Shown piece after piece: positions 1-12,232 of a DNA stretch of 64,000 nucleotides. Under the pieces are notes generated by a model that was not told the DNA's origin, searched no databases, and saw nothing but the letters and a program-made list of their open reading frames with translations. The stretch's first letter is position 1. Each line of letters begins with the position of its first letter. The stretch comes from Ananas comosus (taxonomy: Eukaryota; Streptophyta; Magnoliopsida; Poales; Bromeliaceae). Both the position numbers and the translations under genes were made by a program. Location: NCBI RefSeq assembly GCF_001540865.1, contig NC_033637.1, positions 5,849,737 to 5,913,736 of the forward strand, written 5' to 3'.

Positions 1-1430
1 ATTGTTGGTATAAAAAGTACAGGGACTAAGCAGCACAATATTAGATTTCTACAGGAACTATCCCAAAATTTTACCTAATTGGAGAAATATATCTACTTTC
101 ATTTGTCCTATTCTTTAGAAAGTTTTATTTGTAGCGCAATGTAAAACTATGAAATATGTAGAATTAAACTCAAAAAAGGTTGATTTTTAAGAGTTTCCAA
201 GTTAATTATATTCTCCGATTAAGTAGTATCTTCAAATGCAAAAAATATAGTGTTTTTTTTTTCTATTTTCTAGGGTTCTTATTTATAAGATTTTTTTTAC
301 TAGAAGAAGCTATAATATGTTTTATACGTACAGTTCAAATGTTGATTATTCACGATTCGTCAGGGCAGCATTAGCATCTCACCAAATTGGCTTAGTTCGT
401 CTACATTCTAAGTTGAGCGTATACTTTTTTTAGCAACTATAATTTTACCTTTATTTCATATATAAAGTGAGCCAATCACCATTCTTTTTTATTTTTCTTA
501 ATTAAACATTGAAGTTTCTCAGGTGCCGCAGAAGAAATTTCTACATGAATATCACTTTATGTACTCAAACTTGCATCTATGAAGCTTTATTTAAAAAAAT
601 TTATGCATTTAATCCCTATTCTCATCATCTTCTTTGTTTAGGATGTGAAAAGTACTCAACTTGCAAAAGGTTTGAGAAGTACACGGACCAAGTCGTGCAT
701 TATTAGTTTCTACAAGAACTATCCGCATATTTTGCCCAATTAGACTAATACGTCTTTTCCCTTTTATCTTCCCCTTTAGTTAGCTTTATTTGGAACGGTA
801 ATATTTTTCCAATATATAAAATGTTAAGGCACTCATTTTCTAAGCAATTCAATTAGATATTATTCATATTCTATTCGACTATCTATCTTTGAGTCATGAT
901 GATCATGCGAAAATAAAGGATAAGAATAAACTTTAAAATTAGAATCATAGTAAAAAAGAAAATCGAATAACATAATTTATAGAAGAGGAAAAAGTAACAA
1001 ACTTTATAATAGTAAAATCAAAGTTACATATTGAAAATTACAAAAATAAACTAAAGCAAAAGAAAATTTATTGAAAGATGGAAAAAATATATTACCCACT
1101 AAGGAGCAGAATTAGACTTCATTTGGAATTGTGATGAGATTGTGTCATGTGCGGTGAGAAACGACAATGGAAAAATATGATGTTTGTTTTCGTACGTAAT
1201 ATTCCGTTCCGCATATTGTGGTCAGTCGGTTACAATATATTTTCTACGGTTCCATTGGAGAACGTAGAAGCATATCCCTATATACTTTTTCTCAACTTCA
1301 TTCTATCTAATAGCGTTAGATAAACCTCAATACCAAACTAAGCCTTCGTAGATATGATAAAAATTGACTATAATAATTAATAGATATGATAAAAATTGAC
1401 TATAATAATACCTATCCACAGCATCGCGCG
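1..1430. other. AT-rich intergenic DNA with a degenerate direct repeat
   Basis: No convincing gene is visible. Two stretches, about 12-131 and 675-795, resemble each other: both run from a GTACA(C)GGAC-AAG start through TTTCTACA(G/A)GAACTATC to a TTTTATTTG or CTTTATTTGG end. They look like two diverged copies of one short repeat about 660 bp apart. The short ORFs here have no recognisable content. Confidence 0.5.
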
Positions 1431-1444
1431 GGCCACTACACTAG

Positions 1445-1812
1445 TAGTGAATTATACATATATTCCTGTAAAGTTCAACTCTCATAAGTTATTCCTGTAA
1501 AAATTCTAATGTTTTCAGATATATCCTTGCGGTTAGAATTCGTTAGAAAAGTTTAGTTTACTATAGGTTAAATACTTTACCCGGGTTAATTTTTGATATT
1601 TTTACCCCTCTTATATTATACTGTTATAACTTTTGAAGGAACATATTTGTGATGGCAAAATCGAAAATATAAATAATTTTCTAACGGTTCTCTAACCGTA
1701 TTAAACCAGAGGGACATATCTGAAAACATTAGGACTTTTGCAGGAATAACTTATGAAAGTTGAACTTTATAGAGATAAATTTGTAATTCACTATATTTGC
1801 GGGGACCTATAT
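1445..1812. mobile_element. Fold-back (MITE-like) element
   Basis: The two ends are inverted copies of each other over roughly 80-100 bases. The left arm (AGTGAATTA, AAAGTTCAACT, CATAAGTTATTCCTG, TAATGTTTTCAGATAT) reappears in reverse complement at about 1700-1790. The spacer is AT-rich and non-coding. This is the structure of a non-autonomous DNA transposon. No clean target-site duplication was identified, so the superfamily is left open. Confidence 0.65.
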
Positions 1813-2022
1813 GCAATGAACCCTTTATTTTTGTAGGAAATTTATAGTTTAGTTAAAAAAATAACAGTTTGATATTGGGCTTTGGAAAAAGACTTAATCT
1901 CTGGTGTATTTTACTTCTGTCTTAAATAAATTTCGTCGTCAAAAGTTTTCATACAAAATAACAATTGTAGATTGATACTGCGCAATGTGGACAACCATCT
2001 ACGCTCAATAAAAAAATAAAAG

Positions 2023-2174
2023 GTACTTGTATACACCCCAAAAAATGTATAATGTTTACCCCATTCATCCTAAGGTATGGTAGCCTTTACTAGTCAATGT
2101 GACTAGTGAAAAAATTTTCACCCTAAGATGAATGAGATATACAATATATACTCTTTTTGAGGTGTATATGTATC
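2023..2174. mobile_element. Small hairpin MITE
   Basis: About 150 bp. The left arm (TATACACCCCAAAAA, ATTCATCCTAAGGT) pairs with the right arm (ACCCTAAGATGAAT, TTTTTGAGGTGTATA), so the whole unit can fold on itself. The centre carries two ACTAGT motifs. No coding capacity. Exact ends and target duplication are uncertain. Confidence 0.6.
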
Positions 2175-3119
2175 ATTGCTCTAGTAAAAAAAGTAAAAAA
2201 ATAATAATACACAACCCCTCCAAAGTACGTGCCCTTCTCTCTTTTATTATTATCCAAAAATCTTACCTTTTCCTTTTCTAGCCTATCGCTCTCCCTTCCT
2301 CTCTCCCCTCTCTCCTTCCACAACAAACCTAACTCCTCTTCTTCTAATTGCTTAATCTGCTAACGCTTAGAGAGACCATAAAATAAGACCAACAACTTTC
2401 ATAAGTTCTAGGATTTTAAATTGATTTAAAAAAGAAGACATATAGAAGAGGAAGAAGAGTTATTGTCTAAACATGTTAGAAGAGCGAAGTGTAAGAAAAG
2501 AGAAGTTTGGATAAAAATAAAAAAATGGAAAGGATGTTAGCTCAAAACGTCTTATAGTTGAGGGGTTATTTTAATCCTTTTTAACCTAATATAGATACGG
2601 ATGTGGTTGGCTATGTAATACAATGTCAAACTATACCTGTTATATCAGTTGAAACATTGTAACGGAATGACTTATTGAGACAAAAATGAAGCGAAGGAGG
2701 GGCATTATTTAAAATTTTTATTCACGAAATATTTGAGACACAGGGCAAAGTGTAATGAATTTTTATAATTAAGCATTGAAAAAAAAATGTAAGATAGCAA
2801 ATAAAAAAGTGCAATATAGAAAGATAAGAAAATAATACATTAATAATTTTTTTCAAAACAATTAGCATAATCTAGCAAGCACTAATTAAATTAATTTTTA
2901 AATAAAAATAAAAAATTTAAATTCAAAGAAATAAGACATTTACTTCAAAAGAATTGATTTTACCAATTGTCCCAAAGCTTTACCCAATTTGTTACTTTAT
3001 TCCCAATTTTTTTTTTGCAATTTGATCCTTGTAATCAAGATTAGTAGCACTATTAGTCCCTTCGTTTTGCCCACTTTCTTATTTTTGGTTTTTAACCTAT
3101 TTTATTTATGCATTTATCT
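2175..3119. other. AT-rich intergenic DNA
   Basis: Very AT-rich sequence with poly(A/T) runs and a CT-rich stretch near 2230-2330. No gene, RNA gene or clear repeat structure was recognised. Confidence 0.4.
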
Positions 3120-3237
3120 AGTGGAGCACCTAATGCAACTAGCTAAAGGCTTGATGATTGATATTTAAAATCATAAGTTCATAATCTAATTGTTCTATAT
3201 TTTTAGTTAAGTTCAGCTAAATAAAAAAAAAAACGAA
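3120..3237 (+). mobile_element. Diverged tRNA-derived SINE
   Basis: The order of motifs matches the SINE copies near 26938 and 34757: an A-box-like start (AATGCAACTAGCTAAAGG), CTTGATGATTG, a B-box-like AAGTTCATAATCTAATT, then a tail TTTTTAGTTAAGTT followed by AAATAAAAA. It is strongly diverged and recognisable mainly through comparison with the other copies. Confidence 0.5.
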
Positions 3238-3928
3238 ACGTGTACTATGCGACATTTTTCTTAAATAATAATAATAATAATAATTGGCGTCTAACATAAT
3301 AAAATATAAATAGAAATACTAAATTTACAATCCTTAGAAGTTGTAATTTTTACAACCCTCAGTTCAAGGGTTTAAGGTCTACCTCATATTTTTTTATATT
3401 TAATAAAAAATTTAAAAAAAAATGACAAGACAAGTTGGAAAAGAGCGACTCTTGGATAATTGAAGTTGAAAGTTTACCACACCCGGAGGTTGTAAGGCTA
3501 GCATGGCTCAAAAATACAATGGTTAGCTTTAATTTGACCTCTTTGGTTAGCGCAACTACACTTTTTCTTTCTCAATTTTAAAAATTGTACTTAATAATTC
3601 TATAAATTTATCTTTATTTTTACTAAAAAATCTATTATCAAATAGAGTAGAAGTTTTTTTGATAACCAAAGAATAATTAAGTTTAATTTTTTAAATCATA
3701 GAGTGATAAAATAAAAATGCGCTAAACCACATAATATTTATGTGTAATTTTTGAATCATAGAATGGTACATTGAAAATAACCTATTGGTATACCCAAAAG
3801 GAGGTGTAATTTTACATCCTCTCATCTTAGGGCTTAAAATTTTTTTGAATTTTTGAAACTTTTTTTTAAGAAAATTGATAAGACAAGGACCTAATATAGA
3901 TCAAGCAGTGTATAATTTAAAATTCTTT
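3238..3928. other. AT-rich intergenic DNA
   Basis: Contains a short (ATA)n run near 3268 and poly(A/T) tracts. No gene or structured element recognised. Confidence 0.4.
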
Positions 3929-4328
3929 TAGGTGGTGTTTAGTTGGGGGTTAAGAGAAGGGATAAGCGGTTATCCCCCCCTAATCCCTAAACACTTTTTT
4001 TATAAGGGTGGGGTTAGCTAACCCCACCTTTAACGGGTTATAGATTAAAAATGTAAGTTTACCCCACCCTTATATATTTAAATTTTAAATTTTAAATATA
4101 AAATTTAAAAAGTTAAATTTAAATATAAAGGATAATATCATTATTTTCTATTTATAATTACTTGCTATTCTTCTTATTCTATTTTATTTGTCCAAACGCT
4201 ATTTTCTTATTCTCGGGAACAACTCAATTTTCATCCAAACGTAAAATTAGCCTATTTCAAGCTTAACCCTGAACTTATACTTATCACTGAAATAACTAAT
4301 TCTCACTTAACCTCGAACCAAATAAAGC
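3929..4328. mobile_element. Tourist/hAT-like MITE
   Basis: About 400 bp flanked by imperfect inverted ends. The left end reads GGTGTTTAGTTGGGGGTTAA. The reverse complement of the right end reads GGCTTTATTTGGTTCGAGG followed by TTAAG. Such GTTTGGTT-type ends are typical of plant MITEs. The interior is AT-rich with GGGGTTAGCTAACCCC, itself a palindrome near 4010-4025. No ORF. Confidence 0.6.
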
Positions 4329-5069
4329 CTATTAGGGTGTATTAATATGGTGCTCAAGCTAGAAAGAGAAATGCCATTGGTACATCAAAAAAGTCCTAGG
4401 ATTTAAAACTCTACATATTTAGTATTTATTTATTTTATTTTTTTTTGACAATCTAAGCGAGGATTCAATATAAGCCCCTATATCAAAAGATATAAAATTT
4501 ACACTTTTTTTTGGATGTATCGGTAATAATGCTCAACTAAAAATTGCTAAAATACAGAAAATTTTTTAGTAATATCCACTTTCTCACTTTCTTCTAACTT
4601 TCAAAAATTTATATTTTGACCACTTAAAATTTCAAAAAATTTTATCGTATTAACAAAGAGAGCAAAATGACAAACTATTCTTACTTATTCTAGAAAAAAT
4701 AAATTTTTTAATATAATTTTGCTATTTTGAAGAATATTTTCAGCATATCTAGTTGTCTGCGACCACGAATGACGCACCTCGCACGGTTAATCTATTTTAA
4801 ATTTTCCGTGGTGCAGTATTCATGATTCAGATTAATATTTAAATATGTATATATAGGTATCAAGTATTGTGGATCCATGACTTCCAGTAAACGCAAGCGT
4901 TACTGTTAATTAACCCCATAAAATGTTAGGGCACCTTCGATTAAGAGACCTCTGAAATGCTGAAAGAGACTGATAAAAGATGGATTTTATAAAATAGTTC
5001 GTTGTATAATTACATAACTTACCAAGGGCATACCCCCAATGTACATGAATATAACATAAAAGAGAAAAT
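4329..5069. other. AT-rich intergenic DNA
   Basis: No gene or structured element recognised before the minisatellite. Confidence 0.4.
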
Positions 5070-5894
5070 GATTAGTTCAAAGGCATGGCGGTCGATTGAA
5101 CTGGGTTGCTCAGTTTAATGACATGGCGGTCGATTAGATTTTGACTTGCTCAGTTTAACGACATGGCGGTCGAATAGATTTGATTTGCTCAGTTTAACGA
5201 CATGGCGGTCGATTGGATTTGATTTGCTCAGTTTAACGACATGTCGGTCGATCGGGTTTGATTTGCTCAGTTTAACGACATGGCGGTCGATCGGATTTGA
5301 TTTGTTCAGTTTAACGAGATGGCGGTCGATCGGATTTGATTTGCTCAGTTTAACGAGATGGCGGTCGATCGTGTTTGATTTGCTCAGTTTAATGAGATGG
5401 CGATCGATCGGATTTAATTTGCTCAGTTTAACGAGATGGCGGTCGATCGTGTTTGATTTGCTCAGTTTAACAAGATGGCGGTCGATCGGATTTAATTTGC
5501 TCAGTTTAACGAGATGGCGGTCGATCGGGTTTGATTTGCTCAGTTTAACAAGATGGCGGTCGATCGGATTTGATTTGCTCAGTTTAACGAGATGGCGGTC
5601 GATCGGGTTTGATTTACTCAGTTTTACGAGATGGCGGTCGATCGGGTTTGATATGCTCAGTTTAACGACATGGCGGTCGATCGTGTTTGATTTGCTCAGT
5701 TTAACGACATGACGGTCGATCGGGTTTGATTTGCTCAGTTTAACGACGTGGCGGTCGATCGGGATTGATTTGCTCAGTTTAACGACATGGCGGTCGATCG
5801 GATTTGATTTGCTCAGTTTAACGACATGGCGGTCGATCAGATTTGATTTGCTCAGTTTAACGACATGGCGGTCGATTGGGTTTGATTTGCTCAA
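5070..5894. repeat. 39-bp minisatellite, about 21 copies
   Basis: A 39-bp unit repeats head to tail, with ATGGCGGTCGATCGG and TTGATTTGCTCAGTTTAAC as its conserved parts. The array starts near 5085, and successive unit starts are 38-40 bp apart. Because 39 is 13 codons and the units lack stops in two frames, long ORFs appear on both strands: 259 codons on the minus strand as 13-residue SKSNPIDRHVVKL-like repeats, and 188 plus 61 codons on the plus strand. These look like a by-product of the unit length. Each unit carries a CGATCG or similar palindrome. Confidence 0.9.
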
Positions 5895-5989
5895 CTTGGA
5901 CTCACCTTCAGCTTAAATTCTGAGTTTGGAGGGCATCACATAGGTGAAGGACAAGTACACGAAATGGACTTGACTTGGCATACATGAAT

Positions 5990-6785
5990 TTGAAGGTTTA
6001 AATTCAAATGTTTAAATTTCAAGTTAAAATTTAGAATTTTAGCATAAAATTTGAATGGAGTATAAAATTTTAGATTTAAATTTTAAAAATTGAATTTGAG
6101 TTAGTTTTCATTTTGAAATTGAATTAGAGTTTTGAGTTTGAGAATGAATTTAATTTTCGTTTTAGGTTTAAATTTCAATTCAAATTGGAATTTTAATTTT
6201 ACTTCAACTTTACATTGGATTAAGTTTGAGTCTGCATTCATACTCTATTTAAATTTGCATATTAAATTTGAGTTTAAACTTAAATTTTGGTTTGATTTTG
6301 GTTTTAGAAATAAATTTGAATTTGAATATTTTTAAATAATTTTAATCTAAAATTTACATTTATGCTTTAGTCAGATTTTAAATTTGATTAAATTTTGATT
6401 TGAATTTTGATAGTGGTTTGAATTTGGATTGCTTGAGTTTAGGATAAGATTTGAACATTGATTACAAATTTGAATTTTAAATTTTCATTTAACTTTGCAT
6501 TTAGATTTAGATTTCAAATTTAAGTTAGAACGAATTTAATTTGATTTTATGATTTTGGTTTAATTTTGTCTAAATTTAATTTTAGATTGGAAGTTAGTTT
6601 AAATTGAATTTGAATCCCTAATTCAAGTTTTAAATTGGAGTTTGAGTTTTAAATTTAATTGTCGTTTGAATTTTAATTCAGTTTTAGTCGAGTTTAACTT
6701 TGGTTCAAGTTTTAATTTGATTTACTTTAAGTTTTAATCAAATTTTAATCTCATTTAAAAAAAAACTCATTCAGATTTTAGATAA
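5990..6785. repeat. Degenerate AAATTTGAATTT simple-sequence tract
   Basis: Nearly 800 bases consist of shuffled AAATTT, GAATTT, TTTGA and TTTAAA words with little else, an over-dispersed cryptically simple sequence. The 67-codon ORF inside (6132-6335) has a low-complexity Phe/Leu/Asn composition and is not regarded as a gene. Confidence 0.6.
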
Positions 6786-6995
6786 GAAATCAAATTCAAA
6801 ATGGTCCATGCCAAGTCCATCATGTATTTGTTTATTGTAGTGTTCTTGACCTTTGGATAGGATTGGCTTCAGTATTAGTGACTGGTCGACATTTCTGGAG
6901 AGTGTCGGACTGAGTCGGAGTCAATTCTGCACGAATTGGATGCAGAATTGGACTCGGCGCACTCAAATAAGCAAAATTGGAGTTTTGTCAGATTC

Positions 6996-7265
6996 GGGCG
7001 CCCAGAACATTTTTAGGGTCGCCCAGAACTGAGTGTTGAATTTAACTGAAACTGGAAACCAATTCGGATCCCATGTTCCGGGCGCCCAGATGTGGGTCCG
7101 GAAATTCGACATCGTGAATATCGCTTGCTTCGACGCGTGGCAGGCGGTAGGTGAGTTCCGCCGGAGCCATTTACGGGCGCAGCACACCGCGGGCGGAGAG
7201 TCCGAGGAGCCCGTTTTGTGCAGGCCGGATGTTCTGGTCGCCCAGAACATAGTTCCGGGCGCCCA
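6996..7265. promoter_or_regulatory. GGGCGCCC palindrome cluster in LTR U3
   Basis: Exact GGGCGCCC at 6996-7003, 7080-7087 and 7258-7265, each followed by AGA(A/T), plus degenerate GGTCGCCCAGAAC copies near 7017 and 7238. The cluster lies 70-340 bp upstream of the TATA box at 7338. The inverted sister LTR carries equivalent motifs. A regulatory role is inferred. Confidence 0.6.
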
Positions 7266-7337
7266 GAAATGCCCGTTTCTGTAGGGACACTGGATAGCAG
7301 CTTGAGTTCCTGAGGCTTTCTGGATCATTTTAACTCT

Positions 7338-7347
7338 CTATAAATAG
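7338..7347 (+). promoter_or_regulatory. LTR TATA box
   Basis: CTATAAATAG inside the solo LTR, just downstream of the GGGCGCCC cluster. It marks the likely U3/R boundary region and supports plus-strand orientation. Confidence 0.6.
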
Positions 7348-9473
7348 ATGGAATACGCCCCTTTGCTGCTCTTTTCCTCCCTTCTTCCACAAGAAATCCC
7401 CTCTTAGGCAGCATCTCTACCCTCGATTTCCTCAAATTGGCATCAAACATCCATTGATCCATCTTGAGAGATGCTGGATTTCTGCAGTTTCTTTCAGCGG
7501 CGACCCGCCAGTGTTGGGCTCGTGCGCAACGTAGGAAAGTCGGAATTTCGACAAAACATTTGTTTGGGTTTGCTGATTCTAGACTTTCCAGAGGATCGCA
7601 CGAAGTCCTAAATTGCAGATTTGGTTGGAAGGTATAACTTGTCGAATTGAGTTTTCTGGACTGCTGTCTTTTAGCTGAAAATGGATTTTTAGTTTTCTGA
7701 TGGTTTCTATCTTTGTTGGCAATAGGATTTTGACCTGAGATTGATCACCGCATCGTATTTGCTGATTTGGAAATCTTCCTCAACCCGAAATTGGAGCTCA
7801 TTAGGTGAGTTGACCATCTGAAGTTGGATAAATCCAAGCTTAAGTGTCTAAATTGATTTTGTTAGTTGTTTTTGGTGATTTGAAGTCTAGATCCTGATTT
7901 TGATCTTGCTTGCGTAAGCAGGTGTGAAATGTGTTCGCAGGTCAGGGGTGTTTCCGGCAGCGTGAGTGACCTTCTCGGCTGCCTAAGATTTTTCTCTCGA
8001 CGTGGATATCATCGTTTCGCTTCCTAAGTGCATGTTTATCGACGTGATTGAGGTTTCGACTTATTGTATATCACTCTGCTTTAATTCATGCGATTAGCAT
8101 TCTGACGTAATATGAATATTAAAAAGCATGCTGAAGAGTGAGAATATTTATATTTATACATGTTGGACTTGAAATTTGACAGGAGAAAACCGCCTCGTTT
8201 TTGACTCCCTCATGATGCTTAAACTACCAAATTTAGCTACAGAAACCGAAAATCGATTGTAATCGTTTGCAGTATTATCGTGATACCTGTGGGTAGTTTA
8301 AAGATGACATTTACGCTCGTTGAGGGCCGAGCTTATTTTTTAGTAAAAAAAGAAAAGAAAAAAATAAAAAAGATATTAGGCTTTTTCGGGTCGTTGGTGT
8401 CGCTCCGTCGGTTAGCGGTGGACCCAAGATTCTTTTTAGGTCACAAGATTATGCCGGAGGAGCGACTGGTTTGGTTTGTAACCTGTTTTGACCCTAGTTC
8501 ACATTGACTTTGGCTAGTTGAGCCTGGTTTGCAGCTCGACAAAGAATAACCTGCTACTCGAAGGAAGCGGAATTTGGGCCGATGCTAGCCCTGGTCGGAG
8601 AGCGTGGGTGACTAACGCTGGGAGATGTTCATGCGGGGAGTTAAGGTGACACCACGCGGTGAATTCGGATCGAATCACGGGTGGTTGACAATTGATTGGG
8701 GTGGGTACGCACGCAACGCGAGTGCCCACTCCGATCAGGCTTATGTCTTTCGAGCATTGGTCGCGCTCATCGGCTGCCAGTTCGGAACTTGCTCTCGCAA
8801 CGACCAGTTATAGTGTGGATAGAGCCTGATAGCGCAACGGGGAGCGTTATTCACGTCCCAGGCGGACGGTACAATCATGGACAGATCCCGATTGGATTGG
8901 GTCAGATTATGTACATTTTCTAGCAGTTAGGTTAGGTAGAAGAAATATAGTGTATGAGTTTGTATAGGCGTGGTTGACTCTGCTTCCTACATTGCTGCCC
9001 CTTCTGTAGAACTTAGTGGGTGACCCATGTGTTTTGCGTTCCACACTGATTGATACTTCGTTTTCAGCTAGTATCTCAACGCCCCAGGTTTGTTACACTC
9101 TGTTTGCAAGCCACAGTTCGCTCTAGCGGCCTTAACCCGCGGATCATGATCGAGCAAGGGCGTGTGAGTTTAAGCATAACCCACTGACAGAGTTTAAGCA
9201 CGCGCTACTGCAGTAGATTGTTTGTTTCGAGTTATGTACATAAGTGAACTTAACTCGCAGTGCAGCTACTTTGTATTTTGATTTGGTACATTATATTGAA
9301 CAACAGTTTGTATAGCTTCTTTTTTCTATCAGCTCATAAATATTCAGCTTCCGTAATCTGAGTTCGAGTTTTAACAGGTACAGGCTATCGCTTCGTATAC
9401 AGAAAAATTTCTTTTATAACGCGGATTTGTCGGCGCGCCGCCCCGGAAAGTGTAATCCGGGGCGTGACATTAT

Positions 9474-10083
9474 TGGCCCCACACCCAGTCCTATATCAAC
9501 TCATCATAATTGCAAGTCATAATTGCCACCAAATTCTAATTCTCCAAAAGTCTTAATTTGAGACTCTTCAATCGAAGCTAACAGCATCTAGCATGCAGCT
9601 TTTTGGATCTTATAGATGCCTGAATTGGTCCCCTAATTTGAACCCAAAATTGCACTCCTCCTTGGTGCAACGCCAATAGATTATTATAAAATCTCTTCTC
9701 CGCGCGCTAAGACTCAAGAACAGAGTAATTATCAAATCATTCTATTTCGCCGGCGCTAAATCGCCAAGACGGGATAATGTATCAATTAATCTCCTTTTCG
9801 CCGCAAGCTAAGCGCCAAACGCACGCATCCCATAGTTACGAATCTTCTTTCCGCCGCGACTAAGCAACCAGCGGATATACCAGAGATTCCTTCTCAAACA
9901 ACGTGGTTGTCGATGTGTGGTCAGAAGTGGTCCCGCCATTTCCGTACTACTTGTCGACGACCAAGGACACGACAATATCACCAAATCTTTTCTTCCGCCG
10001 ACGGGCAAGAGCGCCAAGCAGAAAACGACGCGCGTCGGTGATCTCCATGTTTTTGTCGGATGGGCACCCGCAAATGGTCGCAG
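9474..10083. other. Unassigned sequence with imperfect short repeats
   Basis: Between the solo LTR and the Copia element. A phrase like TTTCGCCG(C/G)GCTAAGCGCCAA returns at about 65-bp spacing (near 9700, 9750, 9800, 9850 and 10000), suggesting a decayed tandem repeat. ORFs here lack recognisable motifs. Confidence 0.35.
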
Positions 10084-10781
10084 TCATGGGAATTCCGATA
10101 CCTACGCCCCGGTACCTGGATCTCGTGAATCCGCAACCCCTCCGATACCGCTGCTGTGGCATCCGGTTCGATTGTTGGATTCCGGCACGGAAGCGGTCGA
10201 TCGGGTTTTTACCATATAACGACGTCTCCTCAGCAAAAGCTGATACATCATAAAAGAGAGAACACAAAAAAAACAGAAATATACGAGTAAAAGAAGATTC
10301 GTTAAATAAGAAAATTACACTGACTCCTCTTCTGCACAGAGTAGCTACAACCCGAGCCCTCTTTCTGAATCTTTTCTACCATTCTCTCGTCTTCTATAAA
10401 CCCACATAAAGAAATCCTTCACATGCCACAGTTCGACATAGTGTCACTCAAGCATAATTAAATAACTCTCTCTCTCTTTTTCTCTCTATGGATGGCAACC
10501 AAGAGACTCTCTCTCTCTCTCCGTATTTCACCTCAAAAGTCAAACCCACAAAAGCTATTTATAAGACCCCACTAAAAACGTACCCCAATCTAATATTTTA
10601 GGATTTACTCCATAATATCTAAATCTATCTTAATTAATCTCTAATAGATTTAAAATATTAATCCTAATCTAGTTAGGTTTATCATCTAATTAAATTTAAA
10701 TCTTAATTTATCTCAAACAGATTTAAATATTAATTCATTATCCAAATAGGATTCAATTACAAATCTAACCCAAAACCAACA
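10084..10781 (-). repeat. 3' LTR of the Tork-like element
   Basis: Aligns over its length with 12233-12941: shared CGGGTTTTTACCATA, AGCAAAAGCTGATACA and GTAGCTACAACCCGAGCCCT. It has many single-base insertions and deletions relative to the other copy, and its terminal TG is TC. It ends in CCAACA. Confidence 0.75.
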
Positions 10782-10828
10782 CTCCTCACCTTGGTTGGAT
10801 TTGTAATCTTAAACCGTCAACGTCGAGC

Positions 10829-12183
10829 TCACCATGCAAGCTCCGCACTTGAGCTTGTCTCCTCGGCTCGATGTCGCCGCATCCGTCGCTGTTGCGTTTC
10901 GAGCGACTGCCTCCTCCGCGAACTTTTGGAACCCAAACAGTCTTCGCTCTCTGTTCTGACTGTGCTTCCGTTCAGAACGTATAAGTTCCCACGCTTGTTC
11001 GCCTCGCACAAACAAACCCGACTCGTTTTCGGACCCTCATAGCTCCACCTGAAGCCGAAATATCGCAACCTTCGATCCAATGCGCCTAACGAGATCAAAT
11101 CCGCTTCAATCCAAGAACGTGCCGAACAGCCTGTCAGCGTCCTCACGACCCCATCGTGCATTCGATCTTCACCATGCCGACTCCCAAAACTTTGCACGCC
11201 GTCCCGTTCCCCATGAAGAGCCTTTCCACCTTGATCCGCCTATAGGTGGCAAAAGACTCCTTCTCCGGGCATACGTGAAAAGAATACGCCGAATCGAGCA
11301 CCCACGCATCGTCCGAAATTTTCGCACCTCCGGTCGCCGCATACAATACATCAGAATCGATCATCTCCGACTCTGCTGTCTGCGCCGTCGCTGATACCAT
11401 CTCGTCCTGGTTCACGACAGTTTGCTCCTTCTGTCGCTTTAACTTCTTCAAATCATCCTGAAGTTTTCGACAATTGCGCTTGATATGCTCCTTCCTGTGA
11501 CAGTAAAAGCATTCTACCTCAGATAGCGATTTTTTCTGTCGATATCCGGTCGCCGATATTCTTGCCTCCTTCTTCGCAGTCACCACCAGTCCTACATCCT
11601 GACTTTGCGTGCTAGACTCCTGAGTCATCTTCCGCATCTCGTTCGAGAGAAGCGCCGCCGTGACCACCTCCACGCTTATGGACTCCTTGCCATAAAGCAA
11701 CGTGGTCACCAGATGCTCATATGTCGTCGGTAGCGAAGATAGTAGGATCAACGCCTTGTCTTCGTCATCCAGATTGACTCCGATGCTGGTCAACTGGGCC
11801 ACCACCTTGTTGAACTCATTTAGATGATCATGTAGGCTCGCCGCTTCTTGCATCCGCAACGTAAACAGTCGCTGCTTCAGATACAATCTGTTCGTCAGGG
11901 ATTTGGTCATGTACAGATCTTCCAATTTCTTCCACAATTTCGCCGGTGTCGTCTCGCCGGCTACATTGTAAAGAACCTCATCTGCTAATGATAGATGAAG
12001 CGTACTCAGCGCCTTCCGCTCCATCTTCGTCCATGCCGCATCCGTGACCTCCGCCGGCTTCGCCTCCTTCCCGTTCAACGTCTCGTCCAATTCTTGCTGT
12101 ACGAGGATCGCTCGTACTTTAATTTGCCATAATCCGAAATTGTTCTTGCCGTCGAACTTCTCGATTTCGAATTTCGTGGCCAT
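10829..12183 (-). pseudogene. Truncated Copia gag-protease
   Basis: The reading frame begins at ATG 12183 just inside the primer binding site (MATKFEIEKFDGKNNF...), the usual Tork-lineage gag start. It is continuous to 11143. A UBN2-type gag domain precedes a zinc knuckle with CFYCHRKEHIKRNC, where the normally invariant Gly is replaced by Glu. Next comes a protease with WVLDSAYSFHVC, in which the DSG(A/C) catalytic signature reads DSAY, so it is probably inactive. Past 11143 a frameshift moves the frame to the GAG-pre-integrase phrase RGNLYVLNGSTV (about 11000), after which pol is missing. Expected Copia polyproteins are about 1300-1400 residues; here roughly 450 remain. Confidence 0.8.
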
Positions 12184-12216
12184 CTCCGTCGATCTCTCCT
12201 GCAGATCGGTAACCTT

Positions 12217-12230
12217 CGGCTCTGATACCA
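12217..12230 (-). other. Primer binding site (tRNA-iMet)
   Basis: On the minus strand TGGTATCAGAGCC follows the LTR end (...CCCAACA) after two to three bases, complementary to the 3' end of plant initiator tRNA-Met. Confidence 0.75.
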
Positions 12231-12232
12231 CT

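Larger units (their letters stand above)
6836..9469 (+). mobile_element. Chromovirus-type solo LTR with TTAT flanks
   Basis: Starts TGTAGTGTTC and ends GGGGCGTGACA, the TG...CA ends of a Ty3/gypsy LTR. A 4-bp TTAT lies immediately on both sides (6832-6835 and 9470-9473). No internal gag-pol is attached, so it is most simply a solo LTR left by LTR-LTR recombination. The same family recurs inverted at 21009-23396: both share the ACAGGTACAG/CTATCGCTTCGTATACAG block and the GCGGATTTGTCGG end. Length is about 2.63 kb. A TATA box lies at 7338-7347. Confidence 0.8.

Noticed and set aside
5115..5894. 259-residue protein of 13-residue repeats
   Set aside because: The unit length of 39 bp keeps frames open on both strands at once; no promoter, splice or domain evidence supports translation.
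5070..5894. CRISPR array
   Set aside because: Units are contiguous tandem repeats without unique spacers, and the DNA is from a plant nucleus.
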